This document shows positions 43,220 through 51,188 of a DNA stretch of 64,000 nucleotides, one piece after another. Origin of the DNA: Microcaldota archaeon (lineage in GTDB: Archaea; Micrarchaeota; Micrarchaeia; Micrarchaeales; Micrarchaeaceae); NCBI GenBank assembly GCA_021799475.1, contig JAJZAJ010000001.1:248001-312000 (forward strand), in the 5' to 3' direction. Made by a program: the position numbers and the translations under genes. The notes beneath the pieces were generated by a model. It worked only from the letters and a program-made list of their open reading frames with translations. It was not told the DNA's origin and did not search any database. Numbering within the stretch: position 1 is the first letter of the stretch; each line of letters opens with the position of its first letter.

Positions 43220-45922
43220 ATGCCGCTTTCTCACGTGCAGCCTGATTCCATGCCGATAGAGATGATGAACAAACCATTTACGGACGAGGAGAGCCTAGGT
43301 TCCCTAAACAGATATGTTAGGAAGTGGTTCGAGAAGAACTTCAAAGAGATCACTCCTCCGCAGCAGTTCTCCTTCAAGCTGATTACGGAGGGGAAAAACG
43401 TGCTGATAACAGCTCCGACAGGGTCCGGCAAGACGATGTCCGGTTTCCTATCAATAATAAGCAAGCTGTTCGACTACTCCCTGCAGGGGAAACTTGAGAG
43501 CAAGGTGTACTGTTTGTATATATCGCCGCTAAGGGCGCTCAACAACGACATCTACAGGAATCTGCAGAAACCGCTTGAAGAGATATACGACATGATAAAA
43601 AAAGAGAAGGGAATTGACATAATAAAGAACAACATCCAAAATGTGACTATAGGGGTCAGGACCGGGGACACGACACAACAGGAGCGTGCACAGATGCTGA
43701 AGCATCCGCCGAACATACTTGTCACGACTCCGGAAAGCCTTGCAATACTACTCAACTCTTCGAAATTCATCGAGAATATGCGCACCGTCCAGTATGTCGT
43801 CATAGACGAGATACACGAGCTCGCGAACAACAAGAGAGGGGTGCATCTCTCGCTCTCGATAGAGCGGCTGGCCGCGATGACTTATGGCAATTTTACGAGA
43901 ATAGGGCTCGGGGCAACGCTGTACCCATTGGAGGAAGCGGCTAGGTTCCTGGCCGGCTACAATGGAGCACAGCCGAACGACTGCATCATTGTCGATGCGT
44001 CGTGGAGCAAGAAGCTGGACGTGAAGGTGATAAGCCCATCAAGCGATCTTATCCATACCGAGGACCAGCGCATAGAGGACCTGACTTACGGAATCATCAA
44101 CGACATAGTGAAAAAGAGCAAGACTACCCTGATATTCACTAACACGCGCAGCGGTACAGAAAGGGTAGTCTTCAACCTGAAGAAAAGATTCAGGTATAAT
44201 GAGGATATCGCGGCGCACCATGGCTCGCTTTCAAGAGAGTCAAGGCTCGAGGTGGAAGACCTGCTGAAGAAAGGCTCGCTGAAATGCGCGGTATCATCTA
44301 CGAGCCTAGAGCTGGGCGTTGACATAGGCTCAATAGAGAATGTTGTGCTGCTCGGTTCCCCGAAGAGCGTCACGCGCGCAATGCAGAGGATCGGCAGGGC
44401 TGGCCATTCTTTCAGGGAAACCGCAAAGGGAGAGGCGATAGTCCTTAACAGGGACGACCTGGTGGAATGCACGATGATGCTTGACGCGGCGCTTAGAAAG
44501 CACCTCGACTCCTTTGTCGTGCCACAGAATGCGCTTGACGTACTGGCCCAGCACATAGTCGGAATGTCCCTCTCGCAGAAATGGGATGTTGACGATGCAT
44601 TTAGTTTGGTGAAAAAGGTTTACGCGTACCACAATCTGCCGAAAACGGATTTTACCGCGCTCATAAAATATCTTGCCGGAAACTATGTCGGCCTAGAAAG
44701 CAGGAGGGTGTACGGGAAGATATGGTATGATGAGAAAGAAAACAGTTTCGGTAAGAGAGGATACAATACAAAGATGATATACATGCTCAACCTCGGCACC
44801 ATACCTGATGAAGTCGCTGTCAATGTCCTGATGAAAGGAACAAAGAAGTCGATAGGGTTCATAGAGGAGGAGTTCCTATCGAAGCTGAAACCTGGCGACG
44901 TCTTCACGCTGGGAGGGAAATTGTACAAGTTCGACCATGCCGTAGGGATGAAATGCTTCGTTGATGATGGCAAAGGGCTTATGCCAACCATACCTCCATG
45001 GTTTTCGGAACAGCTGCCGTTAAGCTATGAGCTATCACAGGAGATAGGCAGGTTCAGGAGGGAGTTCTCGGAAATACTAGAACGCAGCATCAAGAAAGAA
45101 AAGATAACCCGTCTTGGAAAGAAGATACAGATGGGGAAAGAAGCGTCAGAGTACCTTGACAAACTGCCTGTAGACGGAAGCTCCAAGCAGGCGCTCTATG
45201 GCTACTTCATGGAGCAGCTCCTCTTTGCCAAGGCGGTACCGACTGACCGGCAGCTGCTGATAGAGCAGACCGAAGATCCTACATCCGGAGCCGATGTTCT
45301 TGTCTTCCATTCCCTATATGGCAGGAGAGTGAACGATGCGCTCTCGCGGGCGTTCGCGATGGAGCTGGGAAGCCGGTTGGACTCAGACATAGGGGTAATG
45401 ATAAACGACAACGGTTTCATGCTCAACAGCGAAGAGGGAATAAAACTGAATGCGAAGGCGCTCGAAAGTCTCGTGAGAGGAGTATCAAACGGGGACATCA
45501 CCCAGCTGCTGAAGAAAAACATAAGGAACACGGAATTAATGAAAAGGAGGTTCAGGCATGTCGCTGCAAGAAGCTTCATGATACTCAGGAACTACAAGGG
45601 GTTCAAGATAGGTGTCGGGAGGCAGCAGGTCAACTCACAGCTGATATTCAGGGCAGCAGAGGAGATAGATCCCGATTTCCCGATAATAAAGGAGGTTTAC
45701 AGGGAGATATTCAATGACATGATGGATCTGCCAAGGGCGGAGACCCTGTTATCAGCAATGATAGATGGAACCGTGCAATACAAGTTCATAAAGACAGACG
45801 CTCCAAGCCCATTCGCACACAACCTGATAACATTCGGAAGAGCAGATGTCGTGCTCATGAAAGAAAGGCACAAATATCTGGAATTCCTCCACGATAAAGT
45901 GATGAAGAAAATAGGCGGATAG
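43220..45922 (+). CDS. lhr: Lhr-type superfamily 2 DNA helicase
   Basis: 900 residues. SF2 motifs: Q-like TPPQQFSFKLI, motif I APTGSGKT, Ia SPLRALNNDI, II VIDEIHEL, III GLGATLYP, IV LIFTNTRSGTE, V STSLELGVDIG and VI QRIGRAGH, then a winged helix and the Lhr core region. Lhr-family helicases unwind forked DNA and RNA-DNA hybrids in repair. I moved the start from 43154 to the ATG at 43220 because a TATA element (CTATTTATCT, 43191-43200) lies between them. It is followed 7 bp later by a phosphoesterase. Confidence 0.93.
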   Translation: MPLSHVQPDSMPIEMMNKPFTDEESLGSLNRYVRKWFEKNFKEITPPQQFSFKLITEGKNVLITAPTGSGKTMSGFLSIISKLFDYSLQGKLESKVYCLYISPLRALNNDIYRNLQKPLEEIYDMIKKEKGIDIIKNNIQNVTIGVRTGDTTQQERAQMLKHPPNILVTTPESLAILLNSSKFIENMRTVQYVVIDEIHELANNKRGVHLSLSIERLAAMTYGNFTRIGLGATLYPLEEAARFLAGYNGAQPNDCIIVDASWSKKLDVKVISPSSDLIHTEDQRIEDLTYGIINDIVKKSKTTLIFTNTRSGTERVVFNLKKRFRYNEDIAAHHGSLSRESRLEVEDLLKKGSLKCAVSSTSLELGVDIGSIENVVLLGSPKSVTRAMQRIGRAGHSFRETAKGEAIVLNRDDLVECTMMLDAALRKHLDSFVVPQNALDVLAQHIVGMSLSQKWDVDDAFSLVKKVYAYHNLPKTDFTALIKYLAGNYVGLESRRVYGKIWYDEKENSFGKRGYNTKMIYMLNLGTIPDEVAVNVLMKGTKKSIGFIEEEFLSKLKPGDVFTLGGKLYKFDHAVGMKCFVDDGKGLMPTIPPWFSEQLPLSYELSQEIGRFRREFSEILERSIKKEKITRLGKKIQMGKEASEYLDKLPVDGSSKQALYGYFMEQLLFAKAVPTDRQLLIEQTEDPTSGADVLVFHSLYGRRVNDALSRAFAMELGSRLDSDIGVMINDNGFMLNSEEGIKLNAKALESLVRGVSNGDITQLLKKNIRNTELMKRRFRHVAARSFMILRNYKGFKIGVGRQQVNSQLIFRAAEEIDPDFPIIKEVYREIFNDMMDLPRAETLLSAMIDGTVQYKFIKTDAPSPFAHNLITFGRADVVLMKERHKYLEFLHDKVMKKIGG

Positions 45923-45929
45923 TGAAAGC

Positions 45930-46667
45930 ATGATGCTTGATGAAGACATAGAGCTGCTCGACGGGCTTCCAATCGCATACATAAAGAGCCTGAAGTCCTT
46001 GGTAGTAGCGGACCTGCACCTCGGTTACGAGGGAGTGATGGCGAAGAGGGGGATGCTGCTTCCGAAGATCAACTACAGAAAGATAACTGATATGCTGGAA
46101 GAGGCGCTTGCGAAAACGATGGCAACGAATATCATAGTTGATGGCGACATCAAAAATGAGTTTTCTACTGTTGACCAGGAGGAGTTCAATGAACTTTTTG
46201 ACTTCATCAACTTTGCGAGAGAGAAGAAGGCGAAGCTCATCCTCATCAAGGGAAACCATGATAATTTTGTGGAGCGGTACCGCGAACCGTTCAAGCTGAC
46301 TGTTGCAAGCCAGGAACTGAAGATTAACGACTATTTTTTCTTCCATGGCGAGGAGCTGCCAACCGGGTTTAGGAAGTCAAAGATGCTCTTCATGGGCCAT
46401 GAGCACCCTGCGCTTGGCGTGCTGAACGCGGCAGGTTTAAAGGAAAAGGTGAAGTGCTTCTTGCTCGGCAGGTACAACGGAGTCCCTCTTCTCGTGCTTC
46501 CCGCTATGAACTACTTCGCTGCGGGCACTGACGTCAACATGCATCCAAAGAGCCATCTTCTCTCTCCTGTATTCAAGAAAGCCGACATCGACAAGATGAA
46601 GGCAATAGCCGTAGGTTACGGCTCAACGATAGATTTTGGGACAGTAGGAAAGCTCAGGAGGATATAA
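45930..46667 (+). CDS. Metallophosphoesterase (Lhr-associated type)
   Basis: 245 residues, calcineurin-like fold: VVADLHLG (D, H metal ligands), IIVDGDIKNEF, LIKGNHDNF, FFFHGEELP and FMGHEHPALG. The family cleaves phosphoesters, often in nucleic acids. The 7-bp gap to the helicase and the recurrent pairing of Lhr with phosphoesterases imply a joint role in DNA or RNA end processing. The usual GDxxD is GDI/KNE, close to canonical. Convergent with the site-2 protease gene. Confidence 0.9.
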   Translation: MMLDEDIELLDGLPIAYIKSLKSLVVADLHLGYEGVMAKRGMLLPKINYRKITDMLEEALAKTMATNIIVDGDIKNEFSTVDQEEFNELFDFINFAREKKAKLILIKGNHDNFVERYREPFKLTVASQELKINDYFFFHGEELPTGFRKSKMLFMGHEHPALGVLNAAGLKEKVKCFLLGRYNGVPLLVLPAMNYFAAGTDVNMHPKSHLLSPVFKKADIDKMKAIAVGYGSTIDFGTVGKLRRI

Positions 46668-46709
46668 CCTGAGGCACTGCCAACGGACAACAGCAGATAT
46701 GTGCGGCCA

Positions 46710-48194
46710 TCAGATGTAAAACCACGGCAGCGCATTGAGTACAAGGGCGATTACAAGAATTATGCCAAGCAATTTTACCAGTCTCCTGCTCTTGACGCCT
46801 GCCTGGTAGATCCTCCAGCCGTCAAAAAGAGGCAACGGAAACAGGTTTGCAGCTCCGACAAGGAAGTTGAACAGGAGAGATAGCGAGAAGACTATGTAAA
46901 GGAAGTAGCTGACCTGCACCCATGTTGCAGATGATACCGGCTGGTACGCATTTGCTAGTCCTATGATTCCATGCGGAGAGCCGCCAATGGAGATTGCATT
47001 GAAGCTGTATGGCGTTCCGTTCGCCACTACAGTGACCATTTGCCCAGGGGTGTCTGTCGCGGCCGCGCTGGTAAGGCTAGTTATATTGCTTATCTGATGT
47101 CCATTCCACGACTGTATCCACATGCCGGGCTTTAACACCCCGTATGCCGGAGTGTTTGATACGACCGCTCCTATGATTACATGGTTAGAGTATATGAACG
47201 GCATGACGTAGAGCTGCATCGCAACGACCAGCACGAAGAAGAGCATCATGATAAGGAAATTCGATGCAACGCCCGCCGAGAATATCTTCATCTGCCTGAA
47301 CGCATCGAGACGGCTCACTTCCTTCTCATCCGGCTCCACGAATGCCCCTATAGGGATTACGCCGAAGAGCAGAAGGCCCATCTGCTTCAGCTTAACCTTC
47401 CATATCCTTGCGAGTATCCCATGGGAGAATTCATGCACTATTATCAATATCGCAAATGCAATGAGCCCTGCAACGAGAGGTATGCCGATGCCAGGCAGTA
47501 TAAGCGCGACACCCGGCACCTGCGTCGTAAGGTTTGATGAATTTGGCGCTCCGGCAAGCAGCGACAGCAAATAGAGTATGTCAGAATATACTATGCTGGC
47601 TGCATTGTATGCGATGAAACCGAAGAGGAAGCCGGAAAGCCCTGTTACTATGCTCACGACCAAGAATACTGCCTCTATCAGCATTACCGCGCTCGCTGTC
47701 TGGGCAGGCCTCGACGCCGCAGCGGCTGCCACTTGCGGTATATTTATAAACTGGTATGCGCTGGTAGCGACAGGGATAACAAGCAGGTAGATAAATATAA
47801 GGGATGCAATTCCAAACGCATACATCTTGAAGCTCACCCTCTTCCTCATTATAGGATATGAGAGCAGCCCAAGGCCCACTATAATTCCCCATACGGACAT
47901 CGCTTCCCAGAACTTAGGCCATTTTCTAGATATCCTGTCTACCAGAGTCAGACCATGAGATGTACCGGCTATGTAACCGCCGTAGCCGCCCTTCAACGAG
48001 TTTACCCTCTGTATGGTTAATCCTATCACGAACATCGATATAAGGCCAAGCGCGAGCTGGGCAGCTCCCCCAAGGATCGACGCAGAGGCAGCTACATATA
48101 CCAAGGCGAACCCGAGGACGATCAGCGCTAAGGTTGCGGGCTTTGCTGCCTTCCGGCTTACCGACTTGCTTTTCTTTGTCGCCATAAGAACCAT
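46710..48194 (-). CDS. Site-2-type intramembrane metalloprotease (M50) with PDZ domain
   Basis: 494 residues, multi-pass. The zinc motif HEFSH is in LIIVHEFSHGILARI, and the third ligand motif in LFPLPLFDGWRIY near the C-terminus. A PDZ-like insertion between them (HVIIGAVVSNTPAYGVLKPG, WIQSWNGHQI) is typical of S2P/RseP. Several N-terminal helices precede the core. These enzymes cut transmembrane segments of regulators to release signals. Its own substrate is unknown. ATG at 48194; ATG at 48185 is also possible. Confidence 0.9.
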   Translation of the reverse strand: MVLMATKKSKSVSRKAAKPATLALIVLGFALVYVAASASILGGAAQLALGLISMFVIGLTIQRVNSLKGGYGGYIAGTSHGLTLVDRISRKWPKFWEAMSVWGIIVGLGLLSYPIMRKRVSFKMYAFGIASLIFIYLLVIPVATSAYQFINIPQVAAAAASRPAQTASAVMLIEAVFLVVSIVTGLSGFLFGFIAYNAASIVYSDILYLLSLLAGAPNSSNLTTQVPGVALILPGIGIPLVAGLIAFAILIIVHEFSHGILARIWKVKLKQMGLLLFGVIPIGAFVEPDEKEVSRLDAFRQMKIFSAGVASNFLIMMLFFVLVVAMQLYVMPFIYSNHVIIGAVVSNTPAYGVLKPGMWIQSWNGHQISNITSLTSAAATDTPGQMVTVVANGTPYSFNAISIGGSPHGIIGLANAYQPVSSATWVQVSYFLYIVFSLSLLFNFLVGAANLFPLPLFDGWRIYQAGVKSRRLVKLLGIILVIALVLNALPWFYI

Positions 48195-48313
48195 AGTATT
48201 CAGAAACGAGCCTATAAAACCTTTGTCGTAATACGGTTGTTGTTATCGAAGCGATAGCGCGTCAAGTGCAAAGGATTTTATTTGCGCGCTGCGCAATGCT
48301 ATAAGGTGTTCTG

Positions 48314-48769
48314 ATGGAGGATTGTGAATTGTGCGGCAGGGAGACCAAGGATATCTACATACTGAATGTCGAAGGCGTCGAGCTCCGCGCCTGCGCAAGA
48401 TGCGCAAAGGGCAAAAAGGTAATAAGGACTGAGTTTGAGCAGGCAGCTACCAGGAAAAATGAATCAAAGCCCTCAAAACAGTTAAAGGAGGAAGAAAAAC
48501 CAATAGTGGAGAACTACGGCGCTATAATCAGGCAGGCACGGGAAAGGATGAAGATACCGATAAAAGTGCTTGCCGAAATGCTTAATGAGAAGGAGCATTA
48601 TCTTGTAAGGGTAGAAGAGCAAAAGACTGAGCCGAACCTTGCCCTTGCCCGTAAATTGGAGAAAGAACTGAAAATAAAATTAACAGAGGAAAGTGTATCA
48701 GAAAACGGAAACTATAACCAGAAGAACCAGAAGGGATCTGTTGCCACTTTGGGCGAGTTCACAAACTGA
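48314..48769 (+). CDS. Multiprotein bridging factor aMBF1
   Basis: 151 residues. N-terminal zinc ribbon (CELCG at 4-8 and CARC at 28-31), a charged linker, and a Cro-type helix-turn-helix (YGAIIRQARERMKIPIKVLA, then EHYLVRVEEQKTEPNLALAR). aMBF1 is a transcription coactivator homologue that also associates with the 30S subunit. The fen gene starts 13 bp later, so they are probably cotranscribed. Confidence 0.92.
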   Translation: MEDCELCGRETKDIYILNVEGVELRACARCAKGKKVIRTEFEQAATRKNESKPSKQLKEEEKPIVENYGAIIRQARERMKIPIKVLAEMLNEKEHYLVRVEEQKTEPNLALARKLEKELKIKLTEESVSENGNYNQKNQKGSVATLGEFTN

Positions 48770-48782
48770 AGGAGTGCTGCAG

Positions 48783-49835
48783 ATGGCTGTAGATCTAAGG
48801 GATATAGTATCAAAACGCGCAATCGAAATAGAAGAGCTTAACGGGAAGAGTATCGCGATAGATGCATACAATGTCTTCTACCAGTTCCTGTCAATCATAA
48901 GGCAGCCGGACGGGACGCCGCTGATGGATGACAAAGGAAGTATAACCAGCCACCTATCCGGACTCTTCTACAGAAACACAGAGCTGATAAGCAAAGGCAT
49001 AACTCCTATCTATGTCTTCGATGGTCTTCCTTCTGTATTGAAGCAGAAGACCATAAACGCAAGAATGCAGAGGAAGAGGGAAGCGCAGGCGGCATGGAAG
49101 GAGGCAGTAGAAAAAGGGGATATAGAGGCAGCGAGAGCTAAAGCGCAGCAGACTGTGAGAATGACAAAAGAGATCGTAGAAAGCGGGAAGGCTCTGCTTG
49201 GTCTTATGGGCATACCGTGCATAAACGCGCCAAGCGAAGGAGAGGCTCAGGCATCGCATATGTGTGCCCAAGGTCAGGTGTATGCCGTCGGCAGCCAGGA
49301 TTATGATACTATGCTTTTCGGCGCGCCTGCCGTGGTAAGAAACCTTACAATAAGCGGGAAGAGAAAGCTTCCCGGAAAGAATGTCTACGTGAACGTATCT
49401 ACTGAGCTACTTAACTTCAAGGATACTCTTGAGAAGAATGGCATAACGCATAGGCAGCTCATATGGACAGGCATACTATTGGGCACAGATTTCAACGAAG
49501 GGGTAAAAGGAGTGGGCCCGAAGACTGCGCTTAAGATAGTAAAATCCGCTAAAAAGATAGAGGACGTAAAAGCATACGTAAAGCAGAAGTATAATTATGA
49601 ATTTGAGCTGGACATAGAGGAAGTGGAACATCTGTTCATGAAACCTGAGGTAAAGGACATAACAGGGCAGGAGCTTGACTCTTTCTCGAAGCTATGGCCA
49701 AACAAGGAAGGGATTATCTCGTTCATGTGCGCCATGCATGGATTCAGCGAGGACCGGATTGAAAAATATACTGATAAGCTCATGGAGCTGAAGGGCCACT
49801 CGGCGCAGAAGACGATAAGCAACTGGTTCAAATGA
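48783..49835 (+). CDS. fen: Flap endonuclease 1 (FEN-1)
   Basis: 350 residues from MAVDLRDIVSKRAIEIEELN; the longer frame from 48693 overlaps aMBF1 and is rejected. XPG N-domain with AIDAYNVFYQFL, IYVFDGLPS; XPG I-domain with NAPSEGEAQASHM and AVGSQDYDTMLFG; H3TH with GILLGTDFNEGVKGVGPKTA. The C-terminal QKTISNWF is a PCNA-interacting peptide. It removes RNA-primed 5' flaps during Okazaki fragment maturation and repair. Confidence 0.96.
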   Translation: MAVDLRDIVSKRAIEIEELNGKSIAIDAYNVFYQFLSIIRQPDGTPLMDDKGSITSHLSGLFYRNTELISKGITPIYVFDGLPSVLKQKTINARMQRKREAQAAWKEAVEKGDIEAARAKAQQTVRMTKEIVESGKALLGLMGIPCINAPSEGEAQASHMCAQGQVYAVGSQDYDTMLFGAPAVVRNLTISGKRKLPGKNVYVNVSTELLNFKDTLEKNGITHRQLIWTGILLGTDFNEGVKGVGPKTALKIVKSAKKIEDVKAYVKQKYNYEFELDIEEVEHLFMKPEVKDITGQELDSFSKLWPNKEGIISFMCAMHGFSEDRIEKYTDKLMELKGHSAQKTISNWFK

Positions 49836-49888
49836 GCAGACAGCGGCGTATTTTTATAACCTAGCGTGCAAATGTGTGTGGTGTTCAA

Positions 49889-50023
49889 ATGGTCCAAAAA
49901 ACAGTGTCAAAATCAAAAAGACGCATCGGGAAAAAGTACCGCAAGGTGCAGAAGATAAAGAAACTGAGAAGGGAGCACAGGAAAAAACTAAAACTATCAA
50001 GAAACAAGCGCAGAAAGCGCTGA
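49889..50023 (+). CDS. 44-residue very basic protein (candidate)
   Basis: ATG to TGA, 44 residues, about half Lys/Arg (starts MVQKTVSKSKRRIGKKYRK, ends KLSRNKRRKR). A good TATA element (TTTTTATAAC, 49851-49860) lies ~30-38 bp upstream, so it is likely transcribed as a leaderless or short-leader mRNA. It resembles a small ribosomal or nucleic-acid-binding protein in composition, but I cannot place it in a family. Confidence 0.5.
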   Translation: MVQKTVSKSKRRIGKKYRKVQKIKKLRREHRKKLKLSRNKRRKR

Positions 50024-50089
50024 TACCTGGATCTGTTTGTTTTTGCATAGGGCTTTAAACTTTTCTTGTGATGAATGCACGGTAATAAA

Positions 50090-50185
50090 ATGGCAAGAAA
50101 AATGAAAAAGACCAAAAAGTCGCATAAGAAGACATCTATGAAAAGGAGGAGCAAGAAAGGGACAAAAAAACGGAGCAGAAGATAA
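50090..50185 (+). CDS. 31-residue very basic miniprotein (candidate)
   Basis: ATG to TAA: MARKMKKTKKSHKKTSMKRR then SKKGTKKRSRR. It has its own TATA-like CTTTAAACT (50053-50061). Size and charge are in the range of L41e-type ribosomal peptides, but the sequence is not a clear match. Its stop directly abuts the end of the convergent gene at 50186. Together with the gene at 49889 it forms a tandem of tiny basic ORFs with separate promoters. Confidence 0.4.
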   Translation: MARKMKKTKKSHKKTSMKRRSKKGTKKRSRR

Positions 50186-50782
50186 CTATACGACGTCAAG
50201 GTATACTTTGTCATTGAATTCATACACGGTGGTATCGCCATCCTTTTCATCAAGGCCTATGCCGTGTATGAAGTCTCTAACCTTGGTAACAAGCTTAATC
50301 TCATCCTTCAAGATATCGAGCACATAAGTATGGTCCTCGAATTCATAATAAGTGAAAATCACCCTAATGCTGCCCTTTATCGCAACAAAAACTTTTGAAG
50401 AAGGATTGCCGAGAGCAAGCAGCATGCTGCACAGCAATATATTCCTGTCGAGCAAATCACCGAGCCTGAACCTTATCGTATCATCAGGGGTAAGCCAGAA
50501 CTGTATCGGCAGAGTCAAGTCACCTATCTCGTTCTTAACGAAGGAAAAACACTGGACGCTGGCTTCAAAGAAATCCGAATTATAGTTATAAATCCCAAAA
50601 CTGCTTTTTATCCTCTCTATCTCTTTTGCTACAAGGTTGCTTTTTGGCGTGACAAGGGTAGGAAGCTCCGAAACAGACAAATGCTCCTTCTCCTCTATCA
50701 GCTCCTTGTACCGCAGTATGATGTCTAGATAAACCTCGTTGAGCTTTGCCTCTCTCTCAAAATCTGTATCCTTATCAGCCAT
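50186..50782 (-). CDS. Unknown cytosolic protein, possibly transglutaminase-like
   Basis: 198 residues, no membrane helix. The middle, LLDRNILLCSMLLALG then SSKVFVAIKGSIRVIFTYYE and EDHTYVLDI, has the helix-Cys...strand-strand...His-Asp order of transglutaminase-like folds. The family link is weak and the catalytic Cys (in ILLCSMLL) is only a candidate. The N-terminus is Glu/Lys-rich. It is divergent from the gene at 50878 with ~95 bp between starts. Confidence 0.55.
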   Translation of the reverse strand: MADKDTDFEREAKLNEVYLDIILRYKELIEEKEHLSVSELPTLVTPKSNLVAKEIERIKSSFGIYNYNSDFFEASVQCFSFVKNEIGDLTLPIQFWLTPDDTIRFRLGDLLDRNILLCSMLLALGNPSSKVFVAIKGSIRVIFTYYEFEDHTYVLDILKDEIKLVTKVRDFIHGIGLDEKDGDTTVYEFNDKVYLDVV

Positions 50783-50877
50783 CTCATCTATATTGGTTCG
50801 CAGCCAAGGACTAAAACATTTTGTTTTGCAGGCAGGCAGCTATAAATATAATACGGAGCAATAAGGAATGTGGCAGT

Positions 50878-51159
50878 ATGTACAGATCCTTCAAAGTAAC
50901 TACACATAAAGGGATAGCGCGCATGGCGCTGTCACACGGGAGCACATGGATACCTGCAGGGAGCGATGTGCTGATGTGCGACATAGCTACGAAGTCTATT
51001 ACCTCAGAGCTCGCTAATTTCCTAAGGCACAACTGCGGTGTACATGAAGTGCTTGCAATACCTGAAAAACTCGCACGCAGAATAGATGGGATACGTATCA
51101 GAGGGGTGGGAAGGGGCGAAGTCCGCATATTGTTCAGGTATTTGGACGAATCGCCGTAA
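50878..51159 (+). CDS. Unknown 93-residue protein
   Basis: Starts MYRSFKVTTHKGIARMALSH. I chose the ATG at 50878 because a strong TATA element (TATAAATATA, 50841-50850) falls inside the longer frame. Alternating strands and helices (SELANFLRHNCGVHEVLAIP, GIRIRGVGRGEVRILFRYLD) suggest a small alpha/beta domain. No recognised motif. It ends 29 bp before polX on the same strand. Confidence 0.6.
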   Translation: MYRSFKVTTHKGIARMALSHGSTWIPAGSDVLMCDIATKSITSELANFLRHNCGVHEVLAIPEKLARRIDGIRIRGVGRGEVRILFRYLDESP

Positions 51160-51188
51160 GCTATTAAACTGTTCCAGAGAATCTAATC

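Noticed and set aside
48693-48782. N-terminal 30-residue extension of FEN-1
   Set aside because: It overlaps the end of aMBF1 in another frame, and FEN-1 homologues begin at the downstream Met.
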